A stretch of 55,492 bases of DNA. Source: Moraxellaceae bacterium AER2_44_116 (GTDB lineage: Bacteria; Pseudomonadota; Gammaproteobacteria; Pseudomonadales; Moraxellaceae). The position numbers and the translations under genes were made by a program. Below the pieces are notes generated by a model. It was not told where the DNA came from and ran no database searches. It worked only from the letters and a program-made list of their open reading frames with translations. Below are positions 17,318 through 26,483 of the stretch, one piece after another. The number at the start of each line of letters is the position of its first letter. Position 1 is the stretch's first letter. Where the stretch lies: the NCBI GenBank assembly GCA_006546595.1, contig VIAD01000018.1:1-55492 (forward strand), in the 5' to 3' direction.

Positions 17318-18577
17318 GTGTCTAGTCCAACGAAAGCGACAACTGAAACATCTAACGGCGAAAATTTACCGCAACTCATTTCGCCCAAAACAATGGCGTA
17401 TATCCATAGTGTTTTACAAGAGCGTCCGCTTTTTCTATATTTTGAAAACGATATTGAATCTCGATTTTATGCCAAACGTGCCGAAGAATATCGCCGCTTA
17501 GTATCCGTTGGGAAACTGATATTTTTTATTCTGTTCGGCCTGATTGCGACAACCGCGATTAAAATATTTCCACTGGCGGTCATGGCTGACGACCAATTTG
17601 TGTTCAAATATGTTTTAGCTCCTATTGGTGGATTACTATTATTAGTCATGCTGCTTGCTGATAAACCTTTTTTCCAGACTAATTATCAATGGCTTGCTAC
17701 GCCCGTCAGTACGATTATTTTGTCTTGTGTGATGATAGCAAGCCTGACCACTGTTGATAGTAACTTTGCTCAACATGCTACTTATGATGTCATGATTATT
17801 GTCATTATTATTAGCTTTGGTTTGAGAGTACAGTTTCCAGTGTGCTTATTAATTATCTGTCTAGCAGCCGTGACGACGATATTAGCAACAGTGAGTTTAA
17901 ACTGGAAAATTGACTGGTTTAAGTTTTTGCACTACTACGGTTTAGGCTCAGCGACGACACTGATTATTGTCGGCTTAATTGAACGCCAAGACCGATTTGC
18001 TTTTTTACAAGAAATCATTGTTGCTCATCAAACTGTAGAATTAGACCGTTTGAATCGCGCACTTGACCGTGTTTCTCGTGAAGACCCACTCACTAGCCTC
18101 GCCAATCGTCGAGCATTTGATGAACACATGCACCGTGAATGGGAGCGTGCAAAACGCGACCAACAAGGCATTGCTCTTTTATACATGGATGTGGACTTTT
18201 TCAAACTTTACAACGACACTTACGGTCATAATATAGGCGATGTTTGTTTACGTCGAGTAGCACAAACCATCAAACAAGCATTACGCCGTCCTGCTGACTT
18301 AGCAGCACGTTATGGTGGTGAGGAGTTTGTTGTCTTATTACCCAATACCGATATAGAAGGCGCAATTGATGTAGCACAGAGGATTCTTCGCCACATTGAT
18401 GCGCTAGCACTGCCTCACAGTCGTTCTAAAGTAGCCACTTATGTTACCTTGAGCATCGGGATTACCTATTTAATTCCCAATAATGAAAACACCTTGTCGG
18501 CATTTTTGGCAAAAGCAGATGCAGCACTGTATAAGTCAAAAGAGAATGGCAGACATCAATACCAGTTGGATATTTGA
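17318..18577 (+). CDS. Membrane-bound diguanylate cyclase (GGDEF), copy 1
   Basis: A 419-residue protein with a short cytoplasmic N-terminus, five or six membrane helices (about residues 70-240) and a C-terminal GGDEF domain. The active-site loop is YGGEEF near residue 333, preceded at the correct distance by RPAD, an allosteric I-site (RxxD), so it should make c-di-GMP and be feedback-inhibited. An N-terminal segment with FYAKRAEEY just before the first helix recurs in the next two genes. I chose GTG at 17318, which has AAAGG 8 bases upstream and aligns with its paralogs; a TTG at 17249 and an ATG at 17393 are alternatives. It is followed directly by copy 2. Confidence 0.9.
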   Translation: MSSPTKATTETSNGENLPQLISPKTMAYIHSVLQERPLFLYFENDIESRFYAKRAEEYRRLVSVGKLIFFILFGLIATTAIKIFPLAVMADDQFVFKYVLAPIGGLLLLVMLLADKPFFQTNYQWLATPVSTIILSCVMIASLTTVDSNFAQHATYDVMIIVIIISFGLRVQFPVCLLIICLAAVTTILATVSLNWKIDWFKFLHYYGLGSATTLIIVGLIERQDRFAFLQEIIVAHQTVELDRLNRALDRVSREDPLTSLANRRAFDEHMHREWERAKRDQQGIALLYMDVDFFKLYNDTYGHNIGDVCLRRVAQTIKQALRRPADLAARYGGEEFVVLLPNTDIEGAIDVAQRILRHIDALALPHSRSKVATYVTLSIGITYLIPNNENTLSAFLAKADAALYKSKENGRHQYQLDI

Positions 18578-18609
18578 TATGTTCGCACTTATTGTCACAA
18601 ACAACTGTC

Positions 18610-19902
18610 ATGGAACACGGTTCTCCTAGCGGCTCTTTAGAGCCGCTTATTGCCGAGCTTGTCTCAGACAGCTCGTTGACTGCCTATGTCCAAAATTTGA
18701 TTCATCAAAAGCCTTTGTTGATTCAATTTCGACCCGATCTAGAACACTGTTTTTATGCCAAACGCACACAAGAGTTTAGCTTAATTTTTCGTATTGCCAG
18801 TGCGCTATGGTTACTGTTGTTTGTCACCGTGATCTTGGGTACATGGTTTAATTTTAGCTATATTTTCAAAGATGAAGGCTATGTCATTTGGCAAAGCACG
18901 TTTGCTTTTACTGCTTTATCTCTCGTCATGCTAACTGCCTGTGCTTATTTACCTAAAACACATGGCTTTATACATCATTACGTTGTCGCACCGATCGTTA
19001 CCCTCCTGTTGTATCAACTGCTCGTTGGGAGTCTCGCCTACCCCGATGGCAAATTTAATATTTATGCCTCCTATAATATGATTATCATCATGGTCATCGC
19101 TATTTTTAGCTTACGACTGTTATGGCAAAAAACAATTATTATTATTGCTAGTGCAAGCTTAATGGCAGCAGCAACCGTATTTGTGAATGATTGGCAGATG
19201 ATGACCTTACAGTTTTTACATGCCTTTGTCTTAATCGGTGTCGTGCTACTCAGTATCGCTTTTTTTGTTGAAAGACGAGAACGTTTGAGCTTTTTACATG
19301 AAATATTACTCGCCATTAAATCATCGGAATTGGTACGTATTAATGCCCACTTAGGCACAATTGCGCGTGAAGATGCCCTGTCTGGCCTTGCTAATCGCCG
19401 CGCATTTGATGATTGTTTAGAAGTTGAATGGGATCGTGCGCGGCGAGAAGAACAGCCCTTGGCGTTATTATTTATTGATGTTGATCATTTTAAGCTCTAC
19501 AACGACACGTATGGCCATGCGGCAGGTGATGATTGCTTGCGCCAAGTAGGACAAGCGATGAAAAAGGCGTTACTGCGCCCTGCGGACACAGTTGCGCGTT
19601 ATGGCGGTGAAGAGTTTGTGATCTTGCTTCCGTGTACAGATGCTTTAGGTGCAGAAGAGGTGGCTGAACGTGTGATGCGAGCGATTGATATTTTAGCTAT
19701 CCCTCATAAACGCTCGTTGGTCGCGTTTCATGTGACAGCTAGCATTGGGATTTGTAATATCACTCCTCATGAACATCACACCATTAGTGCTTTTTTAGAA
19801 AATGCCGATGCTGCTTTATACAAAGCCAAAGCATCAGGACGACATTGTTTTAAGCACTATCAAGAGCCACCACAAAAAATGAAATTTAATTTTCAAGGTT
19901 AG
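18610..19902 (+). CDS. Membrane-bound diguanylate cyclase (GGDEF), copy 2
   Basis: A 430-residue paralog of the preceding gene with the same layout: N-terminal FYAKRTQEF segment, five or six helices (about residues 65-230), then a GGDEF domain with YGGEEF near residue 332 and the I-site RPAD. Upstream of GGEEF it has VDHFKLYNDTYGHAAGDDCL, the metal- and substrate-binding part. The ATG at 18610 gives an N-terminus equal in length to copy 1. A TTG at 18574, overlapping the stop of copy 1 as TTGA and preceded by GGA, is a real alternative and would mean direct coupling. The sensed signal is unknown. Confidence 0.9.
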   Translation: MEHGSPSGSLEPLIAELVSDSSLTAYVQNLIHQKPLLIQFRPDLEHCFYAKRTQEFSLIFRIASALWLLLFVTVILGTWFNFSYIFKDEGYVIWQSTFAFTALSLVMLTACAYLPKTHGFIHHYVVAPIVTLLLYQLLVGSLAYPDGKFNIYASYNMIIIMVIAIFSLRLLWQKTIIIIASASLMAAATVFVNDWQMMTLQFLHAFVLIGVVLLSIAFFVERRERLSFLHEILLAIKSSELVRINAHLGTIAREDALSGLANRRAFDDCLEVEWDRARREEQPLALLFIDVDHFKLYNDTYGHAAGDDCLRQVGQAMKKALLRPADTVARYGGEEFVILLPCTDALGAEEVAERVMRAIDILAIPHKRSLVAFHVTASIGICNITPHEHHTISAFLENADAALYKAKASGRHCFKHYQEPPQKMKFNFQG

Positions 19903-19940
19903 ATCTTACTACTGGGAATGTATCTTACTTTGAGTCAAAT

Positions 19941-21215
19941 ATGCTAAAACAAGATAACAATTCAAATAATATATTAAATAACAATCCCAATACCCTCACT
20001 TATGTCGAGTCAACGATTGCGCTCAAAAAAATCACCTTCAAGTTCCCTACTCCTCTAGAAGAACGTTTTATTTACAAACGCGCAAAAGACAGTCAAGCAT
20101 TTATTCATACAGGGCGTTATTTATTAGTCTTACTGTTTATGACGATTTGTTTGAATGTCTGGTTATTTTTTTCAGATATTGTTTTTTATAATGATTTTGA
20201 AGTCGTTAAGTCAACGTATATTCCTTTAGCAACTGCTATTGCTTTTATTATACTTTCGCCGCGTTTAGCTATTATCCAACGCTATTTTTATTATTTCATG
20301 GCACCTGTCAGCATTTTCGTTTTACATATTATTATTAAACTTTCTATTCTGTATGATGGTGATTATTCTGATTTTGTTACTTATCATCTAATGACTGCCA
20401 TTATTTTAATGGCGTTTGGTTTGCGTTTTGTTATGCCTCTTTTTATTGTGGTTCTTCTTAGCTCCGCAGGACTCAGTATCATATATACCAGTTATCACAG
20501 TATTTCGATTAACTATTCAAAATTTAGCAATTATTATATTGTCTATTCTTTAGTGGTCATGGCACTCGCTGCTATCAGTGAATGGCATGAGCGCATTGCT
20601 TTTTTACAAAGCTTATTGTTGACCCACCAAACTGAAGAATTAAAACATTTAAATGAAGAGTTAGATCATATTGCTCATGAAGATGCCCTGACAGGTATTG
20701 CCAATCGTCGAAGCTTTGATGAGGTTTCACGTAAAGAATGGGATCGTGGTTTACGTGACCAACAACCGCTAACGCTATTACTGTTAGATGTCGATTTTTT
20801 CAAGAAATATAATGATTTTTATGGTCATGGTGAAGGTGATCGTTGCTTACATCACATCGGCCAAGCTCTCAAAGCCAGTATTATGAGGACATCTGATGTT
20901 GTGGCTCGTTATGGCGGAGAAGAATTCGCCCTTTTACTGCCTAATACCAAAGCCAGTGGTGGCGTTCAAGTGGCAGAAAGAGTCAGTGCTTTTATTGATG
21001 GATTAGCCATTAGGCATGAATTTTCTGAGGTGGCATCTCATGTGACGGTCAGTATTGGTATTGCGACTATTACCGCCAACCATACTCAAAGTATGACCGA
21101 CTTACTCAAACAGGCGGATATTGCTTTGTATCAAGCCAAGGCCAGCGGTCGACATCAATTTGTTGTTTATCAAGCTCCTGTCACCGCTATAGCATCGTCA
21201 ACAACTTCATCATAG
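19941..21215 (+). CDS. Membrane-bound diguanylate cyclase (GGDEF), copy 3
   Basis: A 424-residue paralog, 38 bases after copy 2. The N-terminus is rich in asparagine, followed by FIYKRAKDSQ, about six membrane helices (residues about 55-225) and a GGDEF domain with YGGEEF near residue 325 and an I-site RTSD. It is the most AT-rich and most diverged of the three. A serine/threonine tail (SSTTSS) closes it. Its 3' end overlaps the end of the convergent mutY by 29 bases. All three copies keep catalytic and inhibitory sites, so none looks like a decayed duplicate. Confidence 0.9.
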   Translation: MLKQDNNSNNILNNNPNTLTYVESTIALKKITFKFPTPLEERFIYKRAKDSQAFIHTGRYLLVLLFMTICLNVWLFFSDIVFYNDFEVVKSTYIPLATAIAFIILSPRLAIIQRYFYYFMAPVSIFVLHIIIKLSILYDGDYSDFVTYHLMTAIILMAFGLRFVMPLFIVVLLSSAGLSIIYTSYHSISINYSKFSNYYIVYSLVVMALAAISEWHERIAFLQSLLLTHQTEELKHLNEELDHIAHEDALTGIANRRSFDEVSRKEWDRGLRDQQPLTLLLLDVDFFKKYNDFYGHGEGDRCLHHIGQALKASIMRTSDVVARYGGEEFALLLPNTKASGGVQVAERVSAFIDGLAIRHEFSEVASHVTVSIGIATITANHTQSMTDLLKQADIALYQAKASGRHQFVVYQAPVTAIASSTTSS

Positions 21216-22227
21216 CGGTAGGCAGACCTAAACTTTTAGCCTGTACTAACGAACACCATTGACTTTCGCTATCCGCCAGCAAACTTGGAATCGCTTTAAT
21301 ACGTATGGGTTGTAGCTGTAAATGATAATGGCTAAAGGTGTGAGAAAAGTTGGTTAAATAATCTATGTCTGGATCATCAAGCCCGAATTTTTGCTGGAGT
21401 ATTTGCAGTAACTCATCTTCGCTATCGGCAACAATTTCTGGCAAACACCACAAACTGCCCCAAATCCCCGTCGGCGGACGTTTAACCCATAATATTTGCT
21501 GTTGCGGGTTTTCAAGAATCAGAAAATAGGCTTTTTTGGTGGGAATACTTTTACTTTTCTTTTTTTCAGGAAAAGCGGCAGGTGTACCCAAAGCAAATGC
21601 TTGACACTGCGACTGCAACGGACAATACAAACATAAAGGCTTAGAGCGCGTGCATACCGTTGCACCTAAATCCATCATCGCTTGAGTATATGCCCCTACT
21701 CTCTCGTGAGGCGTTAATGACTCGGCTAATGTCCATAACTTCTGTTGGGTATCCGCATTGTTAGGTTCACCTGTCACCGCCGCAAAGCGCGCTAATACGC
21801 GTTTGACATTCCCATCCAATATCACACCGCGTTGCTGACAAGCTAACGCTAAAATCGCCCCTGCCGTTGACCGCCCAATGCCTTTTAACGCCATTAAACC
21901 TTCTAATGTTTGCGGAAAATCACCACCTTGAATAGCCACTTGTTGCGCGGCATGGTGCAAATTTCGCGCTCGAGCGTAATAACCTAAACCTGCCCAATGC
22001 TGTAATACGTCATCTTCAGGTGCATTCGCTAAATCAACAACAGTGGGAAAGCTGGCCATAAAACGCTGATAATAGGGAATCACTGTTGCGACTTGGGTTT
22101 GTTGCAACATAATTTCCGACACCCATACCCGATAAGGCGTGGTATTTTCTTGCCACGGTAAATGATGACGGCCATGCTCATCAAACCACGTTAATACAGC
22201 GGAGGCAAAATTAAAGGGTGAAGTCAT
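21187..22227 (-). CDS. mutY: A/G-specific adenine DNA glycosylase (MutY)
   Basis: A 346-residue DNA repair enzyme that removes adenine paired with 8-oxoguanine. The catalytic glutamate lies in SEIMLQQTQVATVIPYY, the helix-hairpin-helix is LKGIGRSTAGAIL, and the catalytic aspartate is in VILDGNVKRVLARF. The [4Fe-4S] cysteines follow the pattern C-x6-C-x2-C-x5-C in CTRSKPLCLYCPLQSQC. The C-terminal NUDIX-like domain (from about residue 230, FLILENPQQQILWVKRPP) reads 8-oxoG. The gene order asmA then mutY on one strand is common in Pseudomonadales, although here an asparaginase gene lies between them. Confidence 0.96.
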   Translation of the reverse strand: MTSPFNFASAVLTWFDEHGRHHLPWQENTTPYRVWVSEIMLQQTQVATVIPYYQRFMASFPTVVDLANAPEDDVLQHWAGLGYYARARNLHHAAQQVAIQGGDFPQTLEGLMALKGIGRSTAGAILALACQQRGVILDGNVKRVLARFAAVTGEPNNADTQQKLWTLAESLTPHERVGAYTQAMMDLGATVCTRSKPLCLYCPLQSQCQAFALGTPAAFPEKKKSKSIPTKKAYFLILENPQQQILWVKRPPTGIWGSLWCLPEIVADSEDELLQILQQKFGLDDPDIDYLTNFSHTFSHYHLQLQPIRIKAIPSLLADSESQWCSLVQAKSLGLPTAMMKLLTML

Positions 22228-22303
22228 AATGAAGTGAACGATGTGGGATAAAAGATGTGGGCATTGTCGTGGGTTGTGGGTAAGGATGCAATAAGACAGT
22301 TTT

Positions 22304-22356
22304 GGCTTCGACTCCGCTCAGCCATCGCGAAACGCTCCCTGAGCGGAGTCGAAGGG
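22304..22356. repeat. REP-like palindrome, family A copy 2
   Basis: Arms CTTCGACTCCGCTCA (22306-22320) and TGAGCGGAGTCGAAG (22340-22354) are perfect inverted repeats of 15 bp. A secondary CGCGA/TCGCG-like centre lies between them. It sits between mutY and the asparaginase gene and could also form a hairpin in the transcript. Confidence 0.92.
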
Positions 22357-22366
22357 GCAAGTTTAA

Positions 22367-23551
22367 CTACAGCGTAATTTCCCCCGCCAAATCAGTCAAC
22401 ATCAACGCCCCAATAAACTTCGGCAACCATTGATAATTAAGACCTTGATTAACCGCCAACAAAAACGTCAATTTGGTTAATGCCGCAATCGGTGACATAT
22501 CTTTGGCATCCAATGCGTTAACGTCACTGAGCCACGAACCTGCCTCATAACTATTGGCGTTTACCAAACCTGTGATTACCTGCGTACAATTCACGATGAC
22601 TATACCTTGCTCGCTCGCCGCCTTTAATGCCTGATACATCAAACCATCTTTCGCATTTTTAGCACTTCCCGAAGGAAAGCTTCCCGCACCATAAGACTGT
22701 AAAATAATGCCTTTGACATGGGGTATCGACATTGCACTGCTAAGGAAATGCGAAAGAATGTTACTTTGCTGACTGTAAAACACGGGATAAGCGGCTACGT
22801 TAATGACAATATTTTCATCGACACAACGATTAATTTGAGCCAATTGATACTTTGCCGTAGCAAGATTTTCAGGATGACTTAGTGCTATTTCAAAAGGATT
22901 CACCGCATGACGAGTATCCTTATGATTCAGTTCAAAAGCTAAATCATCCTGCCCTAAACACGGATAATTGGGCGAAGAAAACGCATCAAACGCGTGGGTA
23001 TTTGTTTTTAAGCTGCGATTCCCACGCAAGAGTTGCTGATGGAAATAAACGCCAACTTCTTTGATACGTGCATAGATTGCTTCTACTGCACCTGTAATAT
23101 TATTAAGTGCATCGGTATTCTCATACAAACTTAATGGCGTAAGCTGCGTTTGCTGGATAAATAACGGTAATTGTGAACCAGTGACAATCACGGATTTATC
23201 TAACGCAGCAATCACTTGCCCGTGTTGGTTTAACCCTGTTAATAAAAATGACAGTGCCGATGCCGTCCACGCCATCGTATCTGTGCCGTGCAAGACAATG
23301 AACGCATCGTAATCCGAGTAATCGTTAACGATCTCACTCGCGATTAAACACCAATCGGAAGGCTGAATATTGGTGCTATCCAACACGTTGGCGAAGTGGC
23401 TAAATGTTATTTCAATATCCGAGTATTTGCTTTTAATTAGGGGAGAAATCAATGTCGCAAATGCTTGTTGAAAGTCATCCCTCGACATGGGCGCAAGTGG
23501 ATTGCCAACACAGCCAATCGTACCCCCTGTATAAATGATGCACACCCTCAT
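22367..23551 (-). CDS. Asparaginase-family protein
   Basis: A 394-residue enzyme of the asparaginase/glutaminase family, expected to hydrolyse L-asparagine to aspartate and ammonia. The first catalytic threonine is in IIYTGGTIG near the N-terminus and the second in VLHGTDTMAWTASALSFLL. C-terminal-domain motifs such as VKGIILQSYGAGSFP are present. No signal peptide is seen, suggesting a cytoplasmic type I enzyme. The protein is about 50 residues longer than the usual 330-350. The start is the ATG at 23551 with AGGG upstream; the frame continues 12 codons further, but those codons come from a palindromic repeat. It follows asmA on the same strand. Confidence 0.88.
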   Translation of the reverse strand: MRVCIIYTGGTIGCVGNPLAPMSRDDFQQAFATLISPLIKSKYSDIEITFSHFANVLDSTNIQPSDWCLIASEIVNDYSDYDAFIVLHGTDTMAWTASALSFLLTGLNQHGQVIAALDKSVIVTGSQLPLFIQQTQLTPLSLYENTDALNNITGAVEAIYARIKEVGVYFHQQLLRGNRSLKTNTHAFDAFSSPNYPCLGQDDLAFELNHKDTRHAVNPFEIALSHPENLATAKYQLAQINRCVDENIVINVAAYPVFYSQQSNILSHFLSSAMSIPHVKGIILQSYGAGSFPSGSAKNAKDGLMYQALKAASEQGIVIVNCTQVITGLVNANSYEAGSWLSDVNALDAKDMSPIAALTKLTFLLAVNQGLNYQWLPKFIGALMLTDLAGEITL

Positions 23552-23563
23552 CACAATCAACCC

Positions 23564-23622
23564 TGTAGGGGCGAATTTATTCGCCATATTAATATCCGCT
23601 GGCGAATAAATTCGCCCCTACA
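23564..23622. repeat. Long palindromic repeat, family B
   Basis: A perfect inverted repeat with 23-bp arms (23564-23586 and 23600-23622) and a 13-base spacer. The arm core GGGGCGAATTTATTCGCC is itself nearly palindromic. It fills the gap between the AsmA stop (23625) and the asparaginase start (23551), so a read-through transcript would carry a strong hairpin. Related elements occur at 13930, 28672, 35370-35422 and 46188. Confidence 0.93.
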
Positions 23623-23624
23623 AT

Positions 23625-26399
23625 TTAATGTTTAAACAACTTTTGCAGTTGCTCATTCACTTTATCACCCATTTGACTATTCAGTTTTTCAACGGCTTTT
23701 TTACTGTCATCACTCAATTTAACATTGGCTTTTTGCACAGCTTCATCCAGTTTTAACTGGGCTTTTGCTTGTGCTTCGGTTTTTTTCGTTTCAAGCTCCG
23801 CTTTTAACTTTTGTGCTTTTTCACTGTTTAATAAAGCCGATGTCGCCATCTCACGCACAGCTCGACTATCAACCGTGCATAATTTTGCAGCCGCACTAAT
23901 ATTGCCTTTGCAACGAATAGGAATCGGATAATTAGTCATGCCCTCACCCGCCACCGACTTATCCAAATGCAATTTAAAGCTATAGTCGGCTTCCATATTG
24001 ACTAGATTAAAGCTACCACCGCCTTCAATTTTGCCTTTCTTTAAATCGGCATTCAGTGACTTGGTATTCACCAAACCATTCTTAATATCTGCCTCACCCA
24101 AGAAACTGGAGATTTCAGTATCATTTTGTTTGTTAGCAATGGTTTTTGCGTCTTGGGCTGACAAAAACGGTGCTAAGGCTTTATTGTTGCTTAATTCGGT
24201 CAACGCTAACTGCATCATGTTCACGCCCTTAAACACGCCATTATCAAACTTTAAGGTGCTATTACCAGTGACTGAATTTGTCCATGCTTGCACGGTATTA
24301 CCTGTTAACTGCAATTTGCCCTGAAATACCGTTTTACCCGCAAAGAGATCTTTTTTGGTAAATTGCTGGATCACTGCGGCCATGTCAATTTGTTGAATAT
24401 TGGGTTGCACGGTAACAATCGGCTCTTTTCCACGAACATCTATCGTCGTTGGTAAATTAAAGGTGCCGTTATAAATACTGCCACCTAACTTAGATACTTG
24501 CACGACACCACCATTAGCAATCGTCACCACTTGCAACTGTTTAATCGGGTAGTTCATCGCGGTTAACGAGCCTATCGTCAGCACCACATCGACATTTTGT
24601 TTTTTTAGCAACTCAATCGGTAATAGACCGCCTGCACTGGGCTTGGCATTGGGATCAGTGGGAGGCAAATAACGGTCAACATTGATTTTATCCACCGCTA
24701 AGCGGGCATACAGTTTTTGCGTTTTCAGGTCAGAAATGCCCGCATCGCCCGTTAAGGTACTTTCATCGAGCTGCACTTTCATGCCTTTCAGTAACATACT
24801 TTGGTCATTACCACTGAGTTGGCTATTCACACTCACCGTTTTTAAGGTGTTTGTATCTTTCATCACGGGAATCGCCATGCCTAAATCTTGCATTAATTGA
24901 CGTAAGTTAAACGGTGAGGTGCTGATATGACCGCTCACGGTCATACCTTGAGTTACAGGAGTATTCGGTTTAGCCGTCGCTGCTAAGGCAGGTAAATAGG
25001 CTTGTAGTTGGCCTTTAGTTTTAATACTCAGCGCATCTAAATTAAAGCCATTAAGCGCGATTTTGCCTTCTTTCCAATTTGCGCTAATCGGGGCGGTTAA
25101 ATGAATCGGCATGACTTTAGGAAAGGCTTTATCACTCAAACTTGCTTGTAAATCGAGTGGTGCAAAATTGACTGCACCTGAAGTTAAATTCGCGGTAATT
25201 GCGCCATTGATGGTGGCCGTAATCGGTGCAGGACGCGTTGGGTCGGGATATGCAGCATCGGCTTTGATATTGGCCAAGCTGACAATTTGCTGTTTTAAAT
25301 CTGCCGTAATGGCGGCATTGAGTTTCAGAGTGGCAGGACTTTTAAGATTGGCCGCAGGATAACTGGCGTCAACCGTCAAGCTTGGCATTTGTACTTGCTG
25401 TGTGCCTAAATTAGCATGAACATCACCCAACACTTTCACCGTTGCGGGTGATTTTAGGCTTTTTTCGGGATAACTCGCTGCGAGTTGTAAGCCTGTAATA
25501 TCGACTAATTGCTGCTTCATATCGGCAACAATCTTGCCTGCCATATCAACATGGGCAGGCGATTTTAAAGCGGGGTCTTGATAGTCAACAATCAGTTTTA
25601 AGCCATCGACCGTATGCACTTGCGCCTTCATATCTGCGACAACATCGCCTTGCACATCAATAATCATTGGCGCAGGCAACAATGTCCCTTCCAAATGGCT
25701 ACGTGCGGTTAAGCCTTTTAAGGTGTAGCGTTCGACTTCTTGCTCAAGTTGTACGCTAGCATTTAAGTCATTATCAGCAATCAAAGTTTTGCCTTGACCA
25801 TCTTTTTGGTTGTACGCAAATTTCACATGAATGGGGAACGCTTTTTTCAGATCAATATCAGTAGCTTGTACTAAGAGTCTATCTAACTGACCTTCGGTGT
25901 GCGTTTTTTCGTCTTTAAAGGCTAAGGCACTATTATTGATGTTGAGTAATTTGATATTAAATTCAATTTTTTCTGATTTATCTTCGGGCTGACTTTTCAG
26001 TTTATTCAACATCTTATCCCAACTGCTAGTACCGTTGGCATATTGAATAAAGTTCAAGGTTGCACCGTCGAGTAACACTGAATCAATGGCAATTTTTTGC
26101 GCCAATAAAGGCATCACTTGCACGGTGACATTGGCTTGTTTTATCGCCACTAAAGTTTGTTTTGCCGCCGTATCTGAAAGTGTCGTTTTGCCGAGTTTTA
26201 AGCCAATTTGTGGCCATAACTGCCATTCAATACGGTCACTTATCACCAAATCCATATCTGTTTTATCTTTGACGACGGTATAGATTTCTTGCTTGTAGTC
26301 GTTAGGATCAATGACGAATAAAATAAACGCCATCACCCCCAAGATAAGAACAAGAATACCACCCAGACCCAAAGCAATGATTTTGGAAACTTTTGACAT
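23625..26399 (-). CDS. AsmA family protein with internal repeats
   Basis: A 924-residue envelope protein. One membrane anchor (about residues 8-30, ALGLGGILVLILGVMAFILF) is followed by the AsmA domain, opening DPNDYKQEIYTVVKDKTDMDLVI. Residues about 240-465 hold six repeats of 37-39 residues, with a proline-alanine step recurring at about 242, 281, 318, 355, 392 and 431 (LKSPAT-type). The C-terminal third holds the conserved AsmA part (NSVTGNSTLKFDNGVFKGVNMMQLAL) and ends in a lysine-rich helix. AsmA-like proteins form long beta grooves linked to phospholipid transport to the outer membrane; this role is inferred. Confidence 0.9.
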   Translation of the reverse strand: MSKVSKIIALGLGGILVLILGVMAFILFVIDPNDYKQEIYTVVKDKTDMDLVISDRIEWQLWPQIGLKLGKTTLSDTAAKQTLVAIKQANVTVQVMPLLAQKIAIDSVLLDGATLNFIQYANGTSSWDKMLNKLKSQPEDKSEKIEFNIKLLNINNSALAFKDEKTHTEGQLDRLLVQATDIDLKKAFPIHVKFAYNQKDGQGKTLIADNDLNASVQLEQEVERYTLKGLTARSHLEGTLLPAPMIIDVQGDVVADMKAQVHTVDGLKLIVDYQDPALKSPAHVDMAGKIVADMKQQLVDITGLQLAASYPEKSLKSPATVKVLGDVHANLGTQQVQMPSLTVDASYPAANLKSPATLKLNAAITADLKQQIVSLANIKADAAYPDPTRPAPITATINGAITANLTSGAVNFAPLDLQASLSDKAFPKVMPIHLTAPISANWKEGKIALNGFNLDALSIKTKGQLQAYLPALAATAKPNTPVTQGMTVSGHISTSPFNLRQLMQDLGMAIPVMKDTNTLKTVSVNSQLSGNDQSMLLKGMKVQLDESTLTGDAGISDLKTQKLYARLAVDKINVDRYLPPTDPNAKPSAGGLLPIELLKKQNVDVVLTIGSLTAMNYPIKQLQVVTIANGGVVQVSKLGGSIYNGTFNLPTTIDVRGKEPIVTVQPNIQQIDMAAVIQQFTKKDLFAGKTVFQGKLQLTGNTVQAWTNSVTGNSTLKFDNGVFKGVNMMQLALTELSNNKALAPFLSAQDAKTIANKQNDTEISSFLGEADIKNGLVNTKSLNADLKKGKIEGGGSFNLVNMEADYSFKLHLDKSVAGEGMTNYPIPIRCKGNISAAAKLCTVDSRAVREMATSALLNSEKAQKLKAELETKKTEAQAKAQLKLDEAVQKANVKLSDDSKKAVEKLNSQMGDKVNEQLQKLFKH

Positions 26400-26423
26400 G
26401 ATTAATATCTATATGAAGAAAAA

Positions 26424-26455
26424 ACAAAAAAGGCGTGACTAAAAAGTAACGCCTA
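26424..26455 (-). terminator. Terminator of feoAB
   Basis: On the minus strand AGGCGT and ACGCCT arms (26449-26454 and 26431-26436) are followed by six T, G and six more T. It lies about 30 bases past the feoB stop. The stem is short but well placed. Confidence 0.7.
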
Positions 26456-26483
26456 TTGAGCCGATGAGCAAGTAGAGTTTCGT

